This document shows positions 13,871-28,489 of a DNA stretch of 34,695 nucleotides, in pieces. A program made the position numbers and the translations under genes. The notes under the pieces are model-generated. The model did not search any database. It saw only the letters and a list, made by a program, of their open reading frames with translations, and was not told the origin of the DNA. Source of the DNA: Spirochaetales bacterium Spiro_05 (lineage in GTDB: Bacteria > Spirochaetota > Spirochaetia > Sphaerochaetales > Sphaerochaetaceae); contig LVBG01000031.1 of assembly GCA_001603115.1 (NCBI GenBank), forward strand, positions 1-34,695. The letters run 5' to 3'. Within the stretch, counting starts at the first letter, position 1; each line of letters starts with the position of its first letter.

Positions 13871-16800
13871 ATGATGGTTGCCAACGGCAAATCCATAACA
13901 CGCACGTACATCGGTTCTGAATTACATGAAGTCTGTGAACTTCCCAACTTGATCGGAATCCAGCTTGATTCCTATGAAAGGTTTCTCCAGCTGGAGCGCA
14001 TCATGCAGGGTATGAACCCGGATTCGTCGTACGGGCTTGAGGAAGTGTTCCAGTCGACATTTCCCATTGACAGCCCCAATGGTGAGATGCGTCTCGCCTA
14101 CAAGGGCTATACCATTGATTATGATAACATCAAATTCTCCGAAACGGAGTGCAAGAAGAAAGGTCGTTCCTACAGTGTACCCATAAAAGTCACGATCAGC
14201 CTCGAGTTCTCCAACGGAGAGATGAGAGAGAAGGAGATTTTCTTCGGAGATATCCCGCTGATGACCGATCGAGGTACCTTTATCATCAATGGTGCCGAGC
14301 GCGTCGTGGTCAGCCAGATTCACCGCTCACCTGGTGTGATTTTTTCCAACGAGAAGGATGTGTACTCTTCGAGAATCATCCCGTATCGCGGCAGCTGGCT
14401 GGAATTTGAAATTGATGACAAGAAGCATCTGATCTTCACCAAGATCGATCGCAAGAAGCGTATTCTCGGTACGCTCTTCCTGCGCGCAATCGGCTTCGAT
14501 ACCCGAGAGAAGATTCTTGAGCAATTCTATGCAGGGGAGGCCGTTGAGCTTGCTGACGACTCCGACCTGAAAGGCCGCCTCGAGAACCGCTACCTGTTCA
14601 AGGATGTATATGCACAAGTGGACGGAGTACAGAAGAAAGTACTGCGCGCCGGCGACATGCTGCATGCCCACGAAATCGATGAATTGCTCAAGCTCAAGGT
14701 ACACACCGTCGAGTTGATCAACCTTCGTGGCGAGGGCACACTGCATAGTGATATGATCCTCAACTGTTTCGAGATTGAGGATGCAAAGTATACCCGCGAG
14801 GGTTGTGATGAGCCCACCAAGGAAGATGTCCTCTCCCCGATCTTCTCCGTGCTTATGCCCGGTGAGATGATTGCCATCGAGCGAGCGGAGAAAGACCTTC
14901 CCGATATGTTCTTCTCAAACCGCCGCTATGATCTCGGTTCCGTGGGTCGCTACAAGTTCAACAAGAAGTTTGGAAGCGGTACAGAAGAGGAAGAGGAGAA
15001 TGCTTCCACCGACCTTACGGTTCTCACCCCCGCCGATATCGTCAATACCATGGCATTCCTGATCAAGGTGTTCATCCGCGAGGAGAACGTCGATGATATC
15101 GACCACCTTGGCAACCGCCGTGTCCGTTCGGTAGGGGAACTGTTGCAGAATGCACTGAAGAGTGCGTTTGCAAGGATGGAGAGAATCGCAAAGGAGCGCA
15201 TGAATCTGGAGACCGGTTCGGTCAAGCCCCAGGATCTCATCTCCATCAAGCCGATCGTCGCCGCCATCAAGGAGTTCTTCGGCAGCAGCCAGTTGTCCCA
15301 GTTCATGGACCAGGTCAACCCGCTTGCTGAGCTGACCCACAAGAGAAGGCTCAACGCACTCGGCCCCGGTGGTCTGAGTCGTGACCGTGCAGGCTTTGAG
15401 GTCCGCGACGTTCACTACACCCACTATGGCAGGATTTGTCCCATTGAGACTCCAGAAGGTCCGAACATCGGTCTGATAGTCTCATTGGCCAACTATACTC
15501 GCATCAACCAGCATGGCTTCTTGGAAACCCCCTACCGCAAGGTTGTGAACGGGGTGGTGTCCAAGCAGTATCGCTATCTTGATGCAAACGATGAGGAGAA
15601 GTTCTTCATCGCCCAGGCCTCCGCCCCCATCGATGAGCAGGGTAACTTCATCGACAATGAGGTTCCTGTTCGCCGTAGCGGTGACTACTCAACCAAGCCT
15701 CCCGCCGACATCAAGTATATGGACGTCGACCCGAAGCAGGTTATCAGTGTTGCCGCCTCCTTGATTCCTTTCCTCGAGCACGACGACGCAAACCGCGCCC
15801 TGATGGGTTCGAACATGCAGCGTCAGGCTGTCCCCCTTGTCTTCCCCGAAACCCCGCGTGTTGGTACCGGTATGGAGTGGAAGACTGCCTATGACAGCGG
15901 TGTATTGGTAAAGGCAAAGAGAAGCGGTACGGTCACCTACGTCAGTGCTGACAAGATCCATATCCAGCCCGATGATCCTGATTTTGCAGGAATGCCGGAT
16001 ATGTATGAGGTTCAGAAGTACCAGAGGACCAACCAGGACACTTGCTTCAACCAGAAGCCGATCGTTTCGTTCGGCCAGCATGTTGAGGCTGGGGATGTCC
16101 TTGCTGATGGTCCTGCCACCCAGAGTGCAGAACTTGCTCTCGGACGAAATATCCTGGTAGGGTTCGTACCTTGGAATGGGTACAACTATGAGGACGCCGT
16201 TCTCATCAGTGAGCGCGTGGTAAAGGATGATATCTTTACTTCTGTGCACATCAAGGAGTTCTCCACCGATATCCGTGAGACCAAGCTCGGACCTGAGAAG
16301 CTGACCAGGGATATTCCCAACACCAGCGAAAAGATGCTCGAGCAGTTGGATGAGGATGGCATTGTCCGCATCGGTACCATGGTCCGCCCCGGTTCCATCC
16401 TGGTCGGAAAGGTAACCCCGAAGAGTGAGAGCGATACGACTCCCGAGTTCAAGTTGCTCAACTCAATCTTCGGTGAGAAGGCCAAGGAGGTACGTGATAC
16501 CTCCCTGAAAGTTCCCCATGGAACAGAAGGTACGGTCATCGATATCCAGCGGTTGAAGCGCAGCAACAATGATGAGCTTCCTCCTGGTGTCGAGGAGACG
16601 GTGAAGGTTCTCATTGCCACCAAGCGAAAGCTTCGCCAGGGTGACAAGATGGCAGGCCGCCATGGTAACAAGGGTGTTGTCAGCCGCATTCTTCCTGAGG
16701 AAGATATGCCGTATATGGAAGATGGCACTCCCCTCGATGTCTGTCTCAACCCCTTGGGCGTTCCTTCGCGAATGAACATCGGACAGTTGATGGAGACCCA

Positions 16801-17392
16801 GCTCGGTTGGGCAGCTGTAAAGCTTGACAAGTGGTATTCGACCCCGGTCTTCCAGAGTGCAACGATGGGCCAGATCGAGGAGAGGATGCGCGAGGCAGGT
16901 CTTCCTGAGAACTCGAAGACAGTGTTGTACAACGGTCTTACCGGTGTGCCATTTGTCAATCCGGTATTCTGCGGGTACATCTACTACCTGAAGCTGCACC
17001 ACTTGGTCGATGACAAGATGCATGCTCGTTCCACTGGTCCCTACTCGCTGGTAACCCAGCAGCCGCTTGGTGGTAAGGCCCAATTCGGTGGTCAGAGACT
17101 TGGTGAGATGGAAGTATGGGCGCTGGAGGCCTATGGTGCTGCAAATACCTTGCAGGAGCTGTTGACCATCAAGAGTGACGACATGAACGGTCGTGTAAAG
17201 ATATACGAGAGTATCGTCAAGGGAGAACCGGCCACTACTGCAGGAATGCCCGAGGCATTCAATGTATTGGTTCAGGAGATCCGCGGCTTGGCTCTGGATA
17301 TGTCTGTGTATGACTCCAAGGGTCGGCAGGTGCCCCTTACCGAACGTGATGAAGAGTTGATCGCCAAGCAGTCGAAAGGCTCCCTCAACTAA
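13871..17392 (+). CDS. rpoB: RNA polymerase beta subunit
   Basis: This 1173-aa protein is the beta subunit, which forms one jaw and half of the active centre of RNA polymerase. The rifamycin pocket (about 474-500) reads [26 protein letters not shown], and [11 protein letters not shown] follows. The R-H-G-N-K-G active-site block and the C-terminal clamp segment are intact. The subunit is shorter than the E. coli one, lacking its large lineage-specific insertions. Asn495 occupies the position of E. coli Ser531. GGAGGG precedes tandem ATGs at 13871 and 13874; either may be used. rpoC follows after 15 bp. Confidence 0.98.
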   Translation: MMVANGKSITRTYIGSELHEVCELPNLIGIQLDSYERFLQLERIMQGMNPDSSYGLEEVFQSTFPIDSPNGEMRLAYKGYTIDYDNIKFSETECKKKGRSYSVPIKVTISLEFSNGEMREKEIFFGDIPLMTDRGTFIINGAERVVVSQIHRSPGVIFSNEKDVYSSRIIPYRGSWLEFEIDDKKHLIFTKIDRKKRILGTLFLRAIGFDTREKILEQFYAGEAVELADDSDLKGRLENRYLFKDVYAQVDGVQKKVLRAGDMLHAHEIDELLKLKVHTVELINLRGEGTLHSDMILNCFEIEDAKYTREGCDEPTKEDVLSPIFSVLMPGEMIAIERAEKDLPDMFFSNRRYDLGSVGRYKFNKKFGSGTEEEEENASTDLTVLTPADIVNTMAFLIKVFIREENVDDIDHLGNRRVRSVGELLQNALKSAFARMERIAKERMNLETGSVKPQDLISIKPIVAAIKEFFGSSQLSQFMDQVNPLAELTHKRRLNALGPGGLSRDRAGFEVRDVHYTHYGRICPIETPEGPNIGLIVSLANYTRINQHGFLETPYRKVVNGVVSKQYRYLDANDEEKFFIAQASAPIDEQGNFIDNEVPVRRSGDYSTKPPADIKYMDVDPKQVISVAASLIPFLEHDDANRALMGSNMQRQAVPLVFPETPRVGTGMEWKTAYDSGVLVKAKRSGTVTYVSADKIHIQPDDPDFAGMPDMYEVQKYQRTNQDTCFNQKPIVSFGQHVEAGDVLADGPATQSAELALGRNILVGFVPWNGYNYEDAVLISERVVKDDIFTSVHIKEFSTDIRETKLGPEKLTRDIPNTSEKMLEQLDEDGIVRIGTMVRPGSILVGKVTPKSESDTTPEFKLLNSIFGEKAKEVRDTSLKVPHGTEGTVIDIQRLKRSNNDELPPGVEETVKVLIATKRKLRQGDKMAGRHGNKGVVSRILPEEDMPYMEDGTPLDVCLNPLGVPSRMNIGQLMETQLGWAAVKLDKWYSTPVFQSATMGQIEERMREAGLPENSKTVLYNGLTGVPFVNPVFCGYIYYLKLHHLVDDKMHARSTGPYSLVTQQPLGGKAQFGGQRLGEMEVWALEAYGAANTLQELLTIKSDDMNGRVKIYESIVKGEPATTAGMPEAFNVLVQEIRGLALDMSVYDSKGRQVPLTERDEELIAKQSKGSLN

Positions 17393-17407
17393 CCAGGAGA
17401 AGTACGG

Positions 17408-21688
<4,281 letters not shown>

Positions 21689-21691
21689 CCT

Positions 21692-21802
21692 GTACGCCTG
21701 TCGGCGTGCTGGTTTTCCTGGGAAGATTCGTGGAAAAACCATACCACTGTGTCCATGCTGGGTACGGATTTTACATACGACGTGCTGCCCGTAGGGCGGC
21801 AC
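21692..21802 (+). promoter_or_regulatory. Structured spacer between rpoC and rpsL
   Basis: Three hairpins occupy the 174-nt spacer. The first pairs 21692-21698 with 21703-21709. The second pairs TGGTTTTCC (21710-21718) with GGAAAAACCA (21732-21741), one base bulged. The third is a 9-bp stem (21782-21790 with 21794-21802) with a GTA loop. None has a proper T-run, and no strong promoter is visible. The region may attenuate or process the message, or form a leader for the S12/S7 genes. Confidence 0.5.
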
Positions 21803-21862
21803 AGGCCCCCGCTTTTGTGAGAGGTGGTGGACCAAAGAAAGAAAAGGGAGTGTGTCTACAAG

Positions 21863-22237
21863 ATGCCTACTATTAATCAGCTGATCAGAAAGGGAAGGAA
21901 GAGTGTCGTAAACAAGACCAAGTCCCCAGCCCTTGAAGGTTGTCCCCAGAAGCGTGGTGTTTGCACCAGGGTTATGACCGTCACCCCGAAGAAGCCGAAC
22001 TCTGCACTGAGAAAGGTTGCACGTGTGCGCCTTTCAAACGGCATTGAGGTTACCGCCTATATCCCCGGTATTGGCCACAACCTGCAGGAGCACTCGGTTG
22101 TTCTTCTGCGCGGTGGAAGGGTCAAGGACCTTCCTGGTGTTCGTTACCACATTGTTCGCGGTGCCAAGGATACCCTCGGTGTTGCAGATCGCAAGAGAAG
22201 TCGCTCCAAGTATGGTGCCAAGCGGCCCAAGGCTTGA
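21863..22237 (+). CDS. rpsL: 30S ribosomal protein S12
   Basis: This 124-aa protein is S12, part of the decoding centre. The [11 protein letters not shown] block (41-51) and K88 in R-V-K-D-L-P-G are wild type, so no streptomycin-resistance change is seen at the usual lysines. The conserved C-P-Q-K-R-G-V-C segment is at 27-34. I start at ATG 21863, which gives the family's M-P-T-I-N-Q-L; a frame from 21824 adds 13 non-homologous residues. The ribosome site (GGGAG) is somewhat distant. Confidence 0.97.
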   Translation: MPTINQLIRKGRKSVVNKTKSPALEGCPQKRGVCTRVMTVTPKKPNSALRKVARVRLSNGIEVTAYIPGIGHNLQEHSVVLLRGGRVKDLPGVRYHIVRGAKDTLGVADRKRSRSKYGAKRPKA

Positions 22238-22252
22238 TAGGGAAGGAGATAG

Positions 22253-22726
<474 letters not shown>

Positions 22727-22740
22727 AACCAAAACAGATG

Positions 22741-22780
22741 AAAAACCGGCTTTTTCTTACGAAAAGGTCGGTTTTTCTTT
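22741..22780 (+). terminator. Strong intrinsic terminator after rpsG
   Basis: A 16-bp stem (22741-22756 with 22761-22776, with G-U pairs) and a TTAC loop ends in a T-rich tail (TTTTTCTTT). The A-rich 5' arm makes it look bidirectional. It closes the rpoBC-rpsLG transcript just before the tuf promoter. Confidence 0.92.
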
Positions 22781-22806
22781 ATCTTTATGGAATTAGTCTG
22801 CATCGC

Positions 22807-22835
22807 TTGACATAAAAAGTGCTTTCGCATATAGT
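22807..22835 (+). promoter_or_regulatory. Strong promoter of tuf
   Basis: A consensus TTGACA (22807-22812), a 17-bp spacer and TATAGT (22830-22835) predict transcription from about 22842. With the terminator upstream, it makes tuf and the following S10/spc genes an independent unit. Confidence 0.85.
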
Positions 22836-22841
22836 GCTTAA

Positions 22842-23117
22842 GGTGTCCGCATAGGTATACCCATGCGGTGCTATGAAGAGCCAAACCGATTATTGCAGAA
22901 GCAATGATAAGGTGGTTTCAGGCAGTACGAAGTTTTTTATAAAACTTATACTATGTCGTCAGGGTGGATTCTCCAGACCTGCCGACCTCTGGAATCCTCT
23001 TATGAATTTGTTTCCCCATAATTAGTTTGTCTCAATAGGAATGGTAAAGGCTTTGGGCCTTTATGAGCACATATTAATTATTTTTTGTGACAGTCAAAGA
23101 AACGTCACAAGGAGGAA
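22842..23117 (+). ncRNA. Long structured leader RNA of tuf
   Basis: The predicted leader is about 280 nt, far longer than a simple untranslated region. Helices read by eye are: 22847-22868 (CCGCAT/ATGCGG); a composite arm 22868-22928 closed by GTGCT/AGTAC with CC/GG, AAACC/GGTTT and an 8-bp ATTATTGC/GCAATGAT tip; 22930-22947 (AAGTTTT/AAAACTT); 22966-22997 (10 bp with a 2-nt bulge); 23045-23063 (TAAAGGC/GCCTTTA); and 23085-23110 (TTGTGAC/GTCACAA), which ends exactly at the GGAGG site. I recognise no known riboswitch, SRP RNA, RNase P or tmRNA signature. It may be a regulatory leader or a processed small RNA. Confidence 0.55.
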
Positions 23118-23120
23118 ATG

Positions 23121-24311
23121 ATGGCAAAAGAGAAATTTCAGAGGACGAAGCCACACGTAAACGTAGGAACCATCGGTCACGTTGACCATGGCAAGACTAC
23201 CCTTACCGCCGCAATTACCATGCATTGTGCAAAGCTGTTTGGCGACAAGGCTCTTAACTACGACGCAATTGACAACGCCCCTGAGGAAAAAGAGCGTGGT
23301 ATCACCATCAACACCAGACACGTTGAGTATCAGTCCACCAATAGGCACTATGCTCACGTTGACTGCCCGGGACACGCTGACTACATCAAGAACATGATCA
23401 CCGGTGCTGCACAGATGGACGGCGCCATCATCGTCGTTGCAGCAACTGACGGTGCCATGGCACAGACCAAGGAGCACATCCTTCTTGCTCGCCAGGTTGG
23501 TGTACCCTGTCTCGTTGTTTTCATCAACAAGTGTGACCAGGTTGACGATCCCGAGTTGATCGACCTCGTTGAGGAAGAGATGCGCGACCTGCTTCGCGAT
23601 TACGGTTTTGACGGCGACAACGCTCCTGTCATCCGCGGTAGTGCCTATGAGGCCATGACCCAGCCGGACAACCCCGAAGCAACCAAGTGCCTTGACGAAC
23701 TGCTTGATGCCATGGATAACTTCATTCCGCTTCCGGAGCGCGCTGTTGACCAGGCCTTCCTGATGCCGATTGAGGACATCTTCTCCATCTCCGGTCGTGG
23801 TACTGTTGTTACGGGTCGTATCGAACGCGGTATCATCAAGGTCAACGAGCCCGCTTCCATCGTCGGTATCCGCGAAACCCGCGACACCGTCGTAACCGGC
23901 GTTGAAATGTTCAACAAGCTGCTCGACGAAGGTCAGGCTGGTGATAACATTGGCGCACTGCTCCGCGGTGTTGACAAGAAGGACGTTGTTCGCGGCCAGG
24001 TTCTGGCAAAGCCCAAGTCCATCCAGCCCCACGCCAAGTTCCTTGGTACCGTATACGTACTGAGCAAGGACGAAGGTGGCCGTCACTCACCGTTCTTCGG
24101 TGGCTACCGCCCGCAGTTCTATTTCCGCACCACTGACATCACTGGTACGGTAAACCTGCCCGAAGGCAAGCAGATGGTTCTGCCTGGTGACCACACTGAT
24201 ATCATCGTTGAGCTCATTCACCCTGTCGCCATGGACAAGGGACTCCGCTTCGCTATCCGCGAGGGTGGTAGGACCGTTGCTTCTGGCCAGGTTACCGAGA
24301 TTGTCGAGTGA
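23121..24311 (+). CDS. tuf: Elongation factor Tu
   Basis: This 396-aa GTPase delivers aminoacyl-tRNA to the ribosome. The P-loop is G-H-V-D-H-G-K-T at 19-26, followed by D-C-P-G-H and N-K-C-D. Domains II and III are complete, including [19 protein letters not shown] prefer ATG 23121 (M-A-K-E-K-F), matching the family; the adjacent ATG at 23118 is also possible. GGAGG at 23111-23115 is preceded directly by a hairpin. The neighbour to the right is rpsJ rather than fusA upstream, as in some other spirochaetes. Confidence 0.98.
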   Translation: MAKEKFQRTKPHVNVGTIGHVDHGKTTLTAAITMHCAKLFGDKALNYDAIDNAPEEKERGITINTRHVEYQSTNRHYAHVDCPGHADYIKNMITGAAQMDGAIIVVAATDGAMAQTKEHILLARQVGVPCLVVFINKCDQVDDPELIDLVEEEMRDLLRDYGFDGDNAPVIRGSAYEAMTQPDNPEATKCLDELLDAMDNFIPLPERAVDQAFLMPIEDIFSISGRGTVVTGRIERGIIKVNEPASIVGIRETRDTVVTGVEMFNKLLDEGQAGDNIGALLRGVDKKDVVRGQVLAKPKSIQPHAKFLGTVYVLSKDEGGRHSPFFGGYRPQFYFRTTDITGTVNLPEGKQMVLPGDHTDIIVELIHPVAMDKGLRFAIREGGRTVASGQVTEIVE

Positions 24312-24326
24312 TTTTTTGACGAATGT

Positions 24327-24365
24327 CTTGCCATCATCGGCTGATGATGGCAAGGCCCGTTTTTT
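24327..24365 (+). terminator. Hairpin with T-run between tuf and rpsJ
   Basis: A perfect 12-bp stem (24327-24338 with 24343-24354) with a GGCT loop is followed after 5 nt by six T residues (24360-24365), which run straight into the rpsJ ribosome site GGAGG. The displaced T-run suggests partial termination, which would make more EF-Tu than S10-operon message. No promoter for rpsJ is visible in the 63-bp spacer. Confidence 0.75.
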
Positions 24366-24374
24366 GGAGGAATA

Positions 24375-24683
24375 ATGGCTAAAGAAAGAATTCGAGTAAG
24401 GTTGAGAGGCTTTGATATTGAGCTGGTTGAGCAGAGCTCCAAAGCTATCGTTGAAACTGTTGTCAGGGCTGGTGCCACTGTATCAGGTCCTGTTCCTCTC
24501 CCGACTCGTGTCAATAAGTACACTGTCCTGAGATCGCCCTTTGTCAATAAGAAGTCTCGCGAGCAGTTCGAGATGAGAACCCACAAAAGGTTGATTGACA
24601 TTTTGGATCCTACATCAAAAGTCATGGATGCCCTCATGAAGCTTGAGCTCCCTGCCGGTGTGGATGTAGAGATTAAACAGTAA
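24375..24683 (+). CDS. rpsJ: 30S ribosomal protein S10
   Basis: This 102-aa protein is S10 of the 30S head, also NusE, the partner of NusG and NusB in antitermination. It begins [14 protein letters not shown] and contains the G-P-V-P-L-P-T-R loop near 39-46, conserved for ribosome contact. GGAGG sits 6 nt upstream of the ATG, right after the tuf attenuator. First gene of the S10 block. Confidence 0.97.
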   Translation: MAKERIRVRLRGFDIELVEQSSKAIVETVVRAGATVSGPVPLPTRVNKYTVLRSPFVNKKSREQFEMRTHKRLIDILDPTSKVMDALMKLELPAGVDVEIKQ

Positions 24684-24700
24684 GAGAGTTGAGGTAAGAG

Positions 24701-25321
24701 ATGTTAGGGCTTATCGGCAAAAAAGTTGGAATGACACAGGTGTTTGATGCGCAAGGCAGGCTGACACCAGTGACTGTAATAAAAATTGAGGGCAATGTTG
24801 TTGTCACGGAACGTACCGAGGAAAAGAATGGCTATGAAGCCACCGTCCTTGGCACCGGCGACAAGAAGAAAAGCACTATCACCAAGCCATATGCTGGCCA
24901 GTTCAAGGAAGTATGTGAACCGAAGCAGCATGTCATTGAGTTCCGCGATTACGAGAAGGAAGTCAAGGTCGGCGAAGTGTTGGGCGTGGATATATTCAAG
25001 GACATCTCCTTTGTGGATGTTACCGGAACCTCGAAAGGCAAGGGTTATGCTGGTGGTATGAAGCGTCATGGCTTTGGCGGTGGACGCGCCACTCACGGCT
25101 CCAAGTTCCATCGTGATATCGGTGGTACTGCAATGTCTTCCACCCCTGCCCGCACGTTCAAGGGTACCCGGATGGCTGGCCACATGGGTAATGAGAGGAC
25201 GACGGTACAGAACCTGAAGGTCGTCCGTGTCGATGAAGAGATGCAGGTCCTTATGGTTAAGGGTGCAATCCCTGGCCCCGCCCAGAGTGTCGTCATCGTC
25301 AAGAAAGCGATCAAGAAGTAG
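24701..25321 (+). CDS. rplC: 50S ribosomal protein L3
   Basis: This 206-aa protein is L3, an early assembly protein whose long loop reaches the peptidyl transferase centre. It begins [13 protein letters not shown]. The central loop contains [13 protein letters not shown] and G-H-M-G-N-E-R-T-T, the part near the tiamulin/linezolid pocket. GAGGT precedes the start, 17 bp after rpsJ. Length is typical. Confidence 0.97.
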   Translation: MLGLIGKKVGMTQVFDAQGRLTPVTVIKIEGNVVVTERTEEKNGYEATVLGTGDKKKSTITKPYAGQFKEVCEPKQHVIEFRDYEKEVKVGEVLGVDIFKDISFVDVTGTSKGKGYAGGMKRHGFGGGRATHGSKFHRDIGGTAMSSTPARTFKGTRMAGHMGNERTTVQNLKVVRVDEEMQVLMVKGAIPGPAQSVVIVKKAIKK

Positions 25322-25332
25322 GGGCGAGATAT

Positions 25333-25962
25333 ATGGAAACCAAAGTCTTTTCTATCGACGGCAGTGAAGTCAGGACCATCGTGTTGAACGACGAAGTCTT
25401 CAACAGGGAGGTCAGTGACGGATCCATTTACTATGCCGTAAACAACGAGCTTGCAAACCGCCGCGTCGGTACTGCATGCACGAAGACCCGCGCTGAGGTC
25501 CATTACAGCAATGTGAAACCATACAAGCAGAAGGGAACCGGCAATGCACGTGCTGGTGACAAGAAGTCCCCTGTCTGGGTTGGTGGTGGTACGATTTTCG
25601 GACCCAAGCCGCGTGATTACAGTTACACGCTTCCCAAGAAGATGAAGAGGCTTGCTATGAAGAGCCTGCTCTCATTGGGCGTGAAAGAAGAGCGCCTTGT
25701 TGTTGTCGAGGATTTTTCCATCGAGGGCGGCAAGACCAGGGATCTGAACCAGATCATCAAGAATTTCGTCAAGGATGAGACCAGAACCATCCTGATCCTG
25801 AAGGATGACGATGAGATGATGCGCCGCGCTGCGAAGAATATTCCGTACCTGCGTGTCCTTTCATACAACAGGCTTTCCGCAAAGGAACTGCTGTATGGGA
25901 GAAAGCTCCTGGTTCTGGAAGGTGCCGCTAAGAATCTCAACGATTTCTACGGCGACAAATAA
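25333..25962 (+). CDS. rplD: 50S ribosomal protein L4
   Basis: This 209-aa protein is L4, which lines the peptide exit tunnel and can regulate the S10 operon in some bacteria. The tunnel loop is recognisable around [14 protein letters not shown] (about 62-75), followed by [13 protein letters not shown]. No change typical of macrolide resistance is evident. The spacer after rplC is 11 bp with a GGGGCGAG-like ribosome site. Confidence 0.96.
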   Translation: METKVFSIDGSEVRTIVLNDEVFNREVSDGSIYYAVNNELANRRVGTACTKTRAEVHYSNVKPYKQKGTGNARAGDKKSPVWVGGGTIFGPKPRDYSYTLPKKMKRLAMKSLLSLGVKEERLVVVEDFSIEGGKTRDLNQIIKNFVKDETRTILILKDDDEMMRRAAKNIPYLRVLSYNRLSAKELLYGRKLLVLEGAAKNLNDFYGDK

Positions 25963-25973
25963 GGGGACCGGAA

Positions 25974-26276
25974 ATGAGAGCAGACCAAGTTATCATTGAG
26001 CCCGTACTGAGCGAAAAAACAAATATTGCTCGTGAGGGCGAAATCAAAAAGTACACGTTCAAGGTCCGCATGGACAGCAACAAGTTCCAGATCAAAGCTG
26101 CCGTCAAGGAGCTGTTTGGGGTTGAAGTTGCCGATTGCAACGTGATGATTGTGAAGGGCAAGCCTAAGTATTCCCGCGGTAAGGGTGGTAGCATCCTTGG
26201 TAACACCGGTGATTGGAAGAAGGCTGTCGTAACCTTGGCCAAGGGTGAAACCATCCAGGCCATCGAAGGCGTATAA
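25974..26276 (+). CDS. rplW: 50S ribosomal protein L23
   Basis: This 100-aa protein is L23 at the tunnel exit, where trigger factor and SRP dock. It has the family's [10 protein letters not shown] start (residues 7-16) and the V-K-E-L-F-G-V-E-V core block. The tail is ordinary in length. The ribosome site GGGG is in the 11-bp gap from rplD. Confidence 0.96.
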   Translation: MRADQVIIEPVLSEKTNIAREGEIKKYTFKVRMDSNKFQIKAAVKELFGVEVADCNVMIVKGKPKYSRGKGGSILGNTGDWKKAVVTLAKGETIQAIEGV

Positions 26277-26290
26277 GGAGAAGTTGGAAC

Positions 26291-27115
26291 ATGGCTCTTA
26301 AAACTTACAAGCCCAATACTCCAGGCCTTCGCCAGAAGACCACCTTGGTCTTCAGCGAGCTGACTGCCACCAAGCCTGAGAAGTCCTTGACCATTGGCCT
26401 CACCAAGAAGGCAGGTAGGGATACCTTTGGGCGCATCAGCGTTCGCCGTAGAGGCGGCGGCCACAAGCGTGCATATCGTATCATCGATTTCAAGCGCGAC
26501 AAGTACGGGATTCCCGGTACGGTCAACACAATCGAGTACGATCCGAACCGCAGTGCAAACATCGCTTTGGTATTCTATGCCGATGGTGAGAAGCGCTACA
26601 TGATCGCTCCCAAGGGCCTGACAGTCGGTACGACCGTCATCAGTGGACCTGACGCCCCCATCCAGAGCGGAAATGCTCTTCCTTTGAAGAACATTCCTCT
26701 CGGTCTGATGGTACACAACGTCGAGCTTACGCTCGGTCGCGGTGGTCAGCTGGTTCGCAGTGCTGGTCTGGGTGCAACGCTCGTTGCCAAGGAAGGGGAC
26801 TATGTCACCCTCCGCCTCCCCTCTGGTGAGATGAGAATGGTGTTCGGCGAATGCTACGCTACCCTCGGGCAGCTCGGCAACGAAGATCACATGAACGTCA
26901 GCCTCGGAAAGGCCGGTGCAAGTCGCCATCTTGGAAGAAGGCCGAAGGTTCGTGGTGTTGCGATGAACCCGATCGATCACCCACATGGTGGTGGTGAAGG
27001 CAAGACCGCAGCAGGACGCAACCCTGTTACCCCATGGGGTAAGCCGACCAAGGGTGGAAAGACCCGATCCAAGAAGAAACCTTCCGGTGCATTCATCGTC
27101 AAGAAGCGGAAGTAG
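26291..27115 (+). CDS. rplB: 50S ribosomal protein L2
   Basis: This 274-aa protein is L2, needed for subunit joining and peptidyl transferase assembly. The C-terminal part carries the highly conserved [13 protein letters not shown] block with the histidine implicated in peptidyl transfer, then [16 protein letters not shown] precedes the start. Full length. Confidence 0.98.
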   Translation: MALKTYKPNTPGLRQKTTLVFSELTATKPEKSLTIGLTKKAGRDTFGRISVRRRGGGHKRAYRIIDFKRDKYGIPGTVNTIEYDPNRSANIALVFYADGEKRYMIAPKGLTVGTTVISGPDAPIQSGNALPLKNIPLGLMVHNVELTLGRGGQLVRSAGLGATLVAKEGDYVTLRLPSGEMRMVFGECYATLGQLGNEDHMNVSLGKAGASRHLGRRPKVRGVAMNPIDHPHGGGEGKTAAGRNPVTPWGKPTKGGKTRSKKKPSGAFIVKKRK

Positions 27116-27124
27116 GAGTAGAAA

Positions 27125-27397
27125 GTGGCTAGATCAATCAAGAAAGGTCCTTTTATTGAGAAGAAACTGTATAAGAGGATTCAAGAGTCTCTAAAGACGA
27201 ATCAGAAGCAGATGATCAAGACTTATTCCCGCTGTTCTACGATCATCCCTGAAATGGTGGGGTTCACGATTTCCGTGTACAACGGAAAGACCTGGATTCC
27301 TGTATATGTTACGGAAAACCTGGTTGGACACAAGCTCGGCGAGTTTGCTCCTACCAGAATCTTCCGCGGGCACGCTTCCGACAAGAAGGTCGGTTAA
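27125..27397 (+). CDS. rpsS: 30S ribosomal protein S19
   Basis: This 90-aa protein is S19 of the 30S head, near the A-site finger. It starts at a GTG codon (27125): the family begins (M)-A-R-S-I-K-K-G-P-F, and no in-frame ATG gives that. The P[13 protein letters not shown] core and the [10 protein letters not shown] end are intact. AGGAG lies just upstream, 9 bp after rplB. Confidence 0.96.
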   Translation: MARSIKKGPFIEKKLYKRIQESLKTNQKQMIKTYSRCSTIIPEMVGFTISVYNGKTWIPVYVTENLVGHKLGEFAPTRIFRGHASDKKVG

Positions 27398-27400
27398 GAG

Positions 27401-27775
27401 ATGGGTACTAATATGGAAGAAAAGAAAGGTTATTCAGCGACTGCCAAGTATCTGATGGTATCTCCTTCCAAGGTTCGCCCCGTCGCCAATCTTGTTCGGA
27501 ATAAGTCGTATGTGGAAGCAGTTGCAATTCTTGAGGCCATGCCCCAGAAGGGATCGAACCTGATCCTGAAGGTATTGCAATCCGCTTGTGCAAATGCACT
27601 TGATCAGAACAAGAAGCTCGATGAAGAGAACCTTGTGGTCAAGGAATTGCAGGTTAACGAGGGTCCGAGGCTCAAGAGAGTCTGGCCGAGATCCCATGGA
27701 AGACGGGATATTCTGCTTAAGAGGATGTCGCACATTACCGTCGTCGTTGACGAAAAAGCAAGCGTGAGGAAATAA
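27401..27775 (+). CDS. rplV: 50S ribosomal protein L22
   Basis: This protein of up to 124 aa is L22, whose beta-hairpin reaches into the exit tunnel. The block S-P-S-K-V-R-P-V-A-N-L-V-R near 21-33 and the hairpin region E-G-P-R-L-K-R-V-W-P-R-S-H-G-R are clear. The start is uncertain: ATG 27401 has no room for a spaced ribosome site, while ATG 27413 (M-E-E-K-K-G-Y) follows a weak GAG. Its stop is followed immediately by the rpsC start. Confidence 0.94.
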   Translation: MGTNMEEKKGYSATAKYLMVSPSKVRPVANLVRNKSYVEAVAILEAMPQKGSNLILKVLQSACANALDQNKKLDEENLVVKELQVNEGPRLKRVWPRSHGRRDILLKRMSHITVVVDEKASVRK

Positions 27776-28483
27776 ATGGGCCAGAAAGTTAATCCTATTG
27801 GACTCCGTCTTGGAGTCAACAAGACCTGGAAGTCCAAGTGGTATGTGGACCCCAGGGAGTATGCGGACACCCTGCATGAAGACCTGAAGCTGAGAAAGGC
27901 TTTGGTGGAATGCCCGGAAGTCCAGGGTGCTGAGATTTCGGATGTGGAAATCATTCGTAAGCCCCAGCGCATCACGATCGTGATCACAACCAGCCGCCCC
28001 GGCATCATTATCGGAAGCAAGGGTGCAAATGTTGAGAAGCTTGGTGCACGCCTGCAGAAGCTTTCCAACAAGAAGGTACAGATCAAGATCAAGGAGATCA
28101 AAAAGCCTGAGGCTGACGCCCAGCTGATCGCCATGAACGTTGCCAAGCAGCTCATGTCCCGCGGTTCTTTCCGCAGAGCAATGAAGACTGCTGTTTCCAA
28201 GGCAATCCAGAGTGGTGCACAGGGTGTTAAGATCCGGCTCTCCGGTCGTATCGGTGGTGCAGAAATTGCACGCTCAGAGTGGATGAAGGAAGGACGCGTT
28301 CCTCTTCATACCCTGCGCAGCGACATCGATTACGGATTTACCACGGCAAACACTACCTTTGGTGTCATCGGCGTCAAGGTTTGGGTTTTCAATGGTGAGA
28401 TCTACGATCGTGCAGTCAAAGAAGACGCCGGTGGGCTGGTAAGAAAGCCCAGCAAGAGCGAAGGCGTTGAGGCAAGGAGTTAG
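27776..28483 (+). CDS. rpsC: 30S ribosomal protein S3
   Basis: This 235-aa protein is S3, at the mRNA entry channel with helicase activity. It begins M-G-Q-K-V-N-P-I-G-L-R-L-G. A KH domain with the G-x-x-G loop (R-P-G-I-I-I-G-S-K-G) lies near 74-83. The C-terminal domain includes G-R-I-G-G-A-E-I-A-R-S-E. ATAA-ATG shows direct coupling with rplV. Confidence 0.97.
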   Translation: MGQKVNPIGLRLGVNKTWKSKWYVDPREYADTLHEDLKLRKALVECPEVQGAEISDVEIIRKPQRITIVITTSRPGIIIGSKGANVEKLGARLQKLSNKKVQIKIKEIKKPEADAQLIAMNVAKQLMSRGSFRRAMKTAVSKAIQSGAQGVKIRLSGRIGGAEIARSEWMKEGRVPLHTLRSDIDYGFTTANTTFGVIGVKVWVFNGEIYDRAVKEDAGGLVRKPSKSEGVEARS

Positions 28484-28489
28484 TAGGCC

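Noticed and set aside
22842-22950. tuf leader as an SRP RNA, tmRNA or RNase P RNA
   Set aside because: None of the conserved signature sequences of those RNAs (for example the GGAAGGAAGCAGCC loop region or GAGGAAAGTCC) is present.
22873-23025. 50-codon frame inside the tuf leader (ATG 22873 to TAG 23023-23025)
   Set aside because: No proper ribosome site, codon use unlike the neighbouring highly expressed genes (ATA, CTA present), and it is fully overlapped by the hairpins that explain the region better. A leader peptide cannot be excluded.
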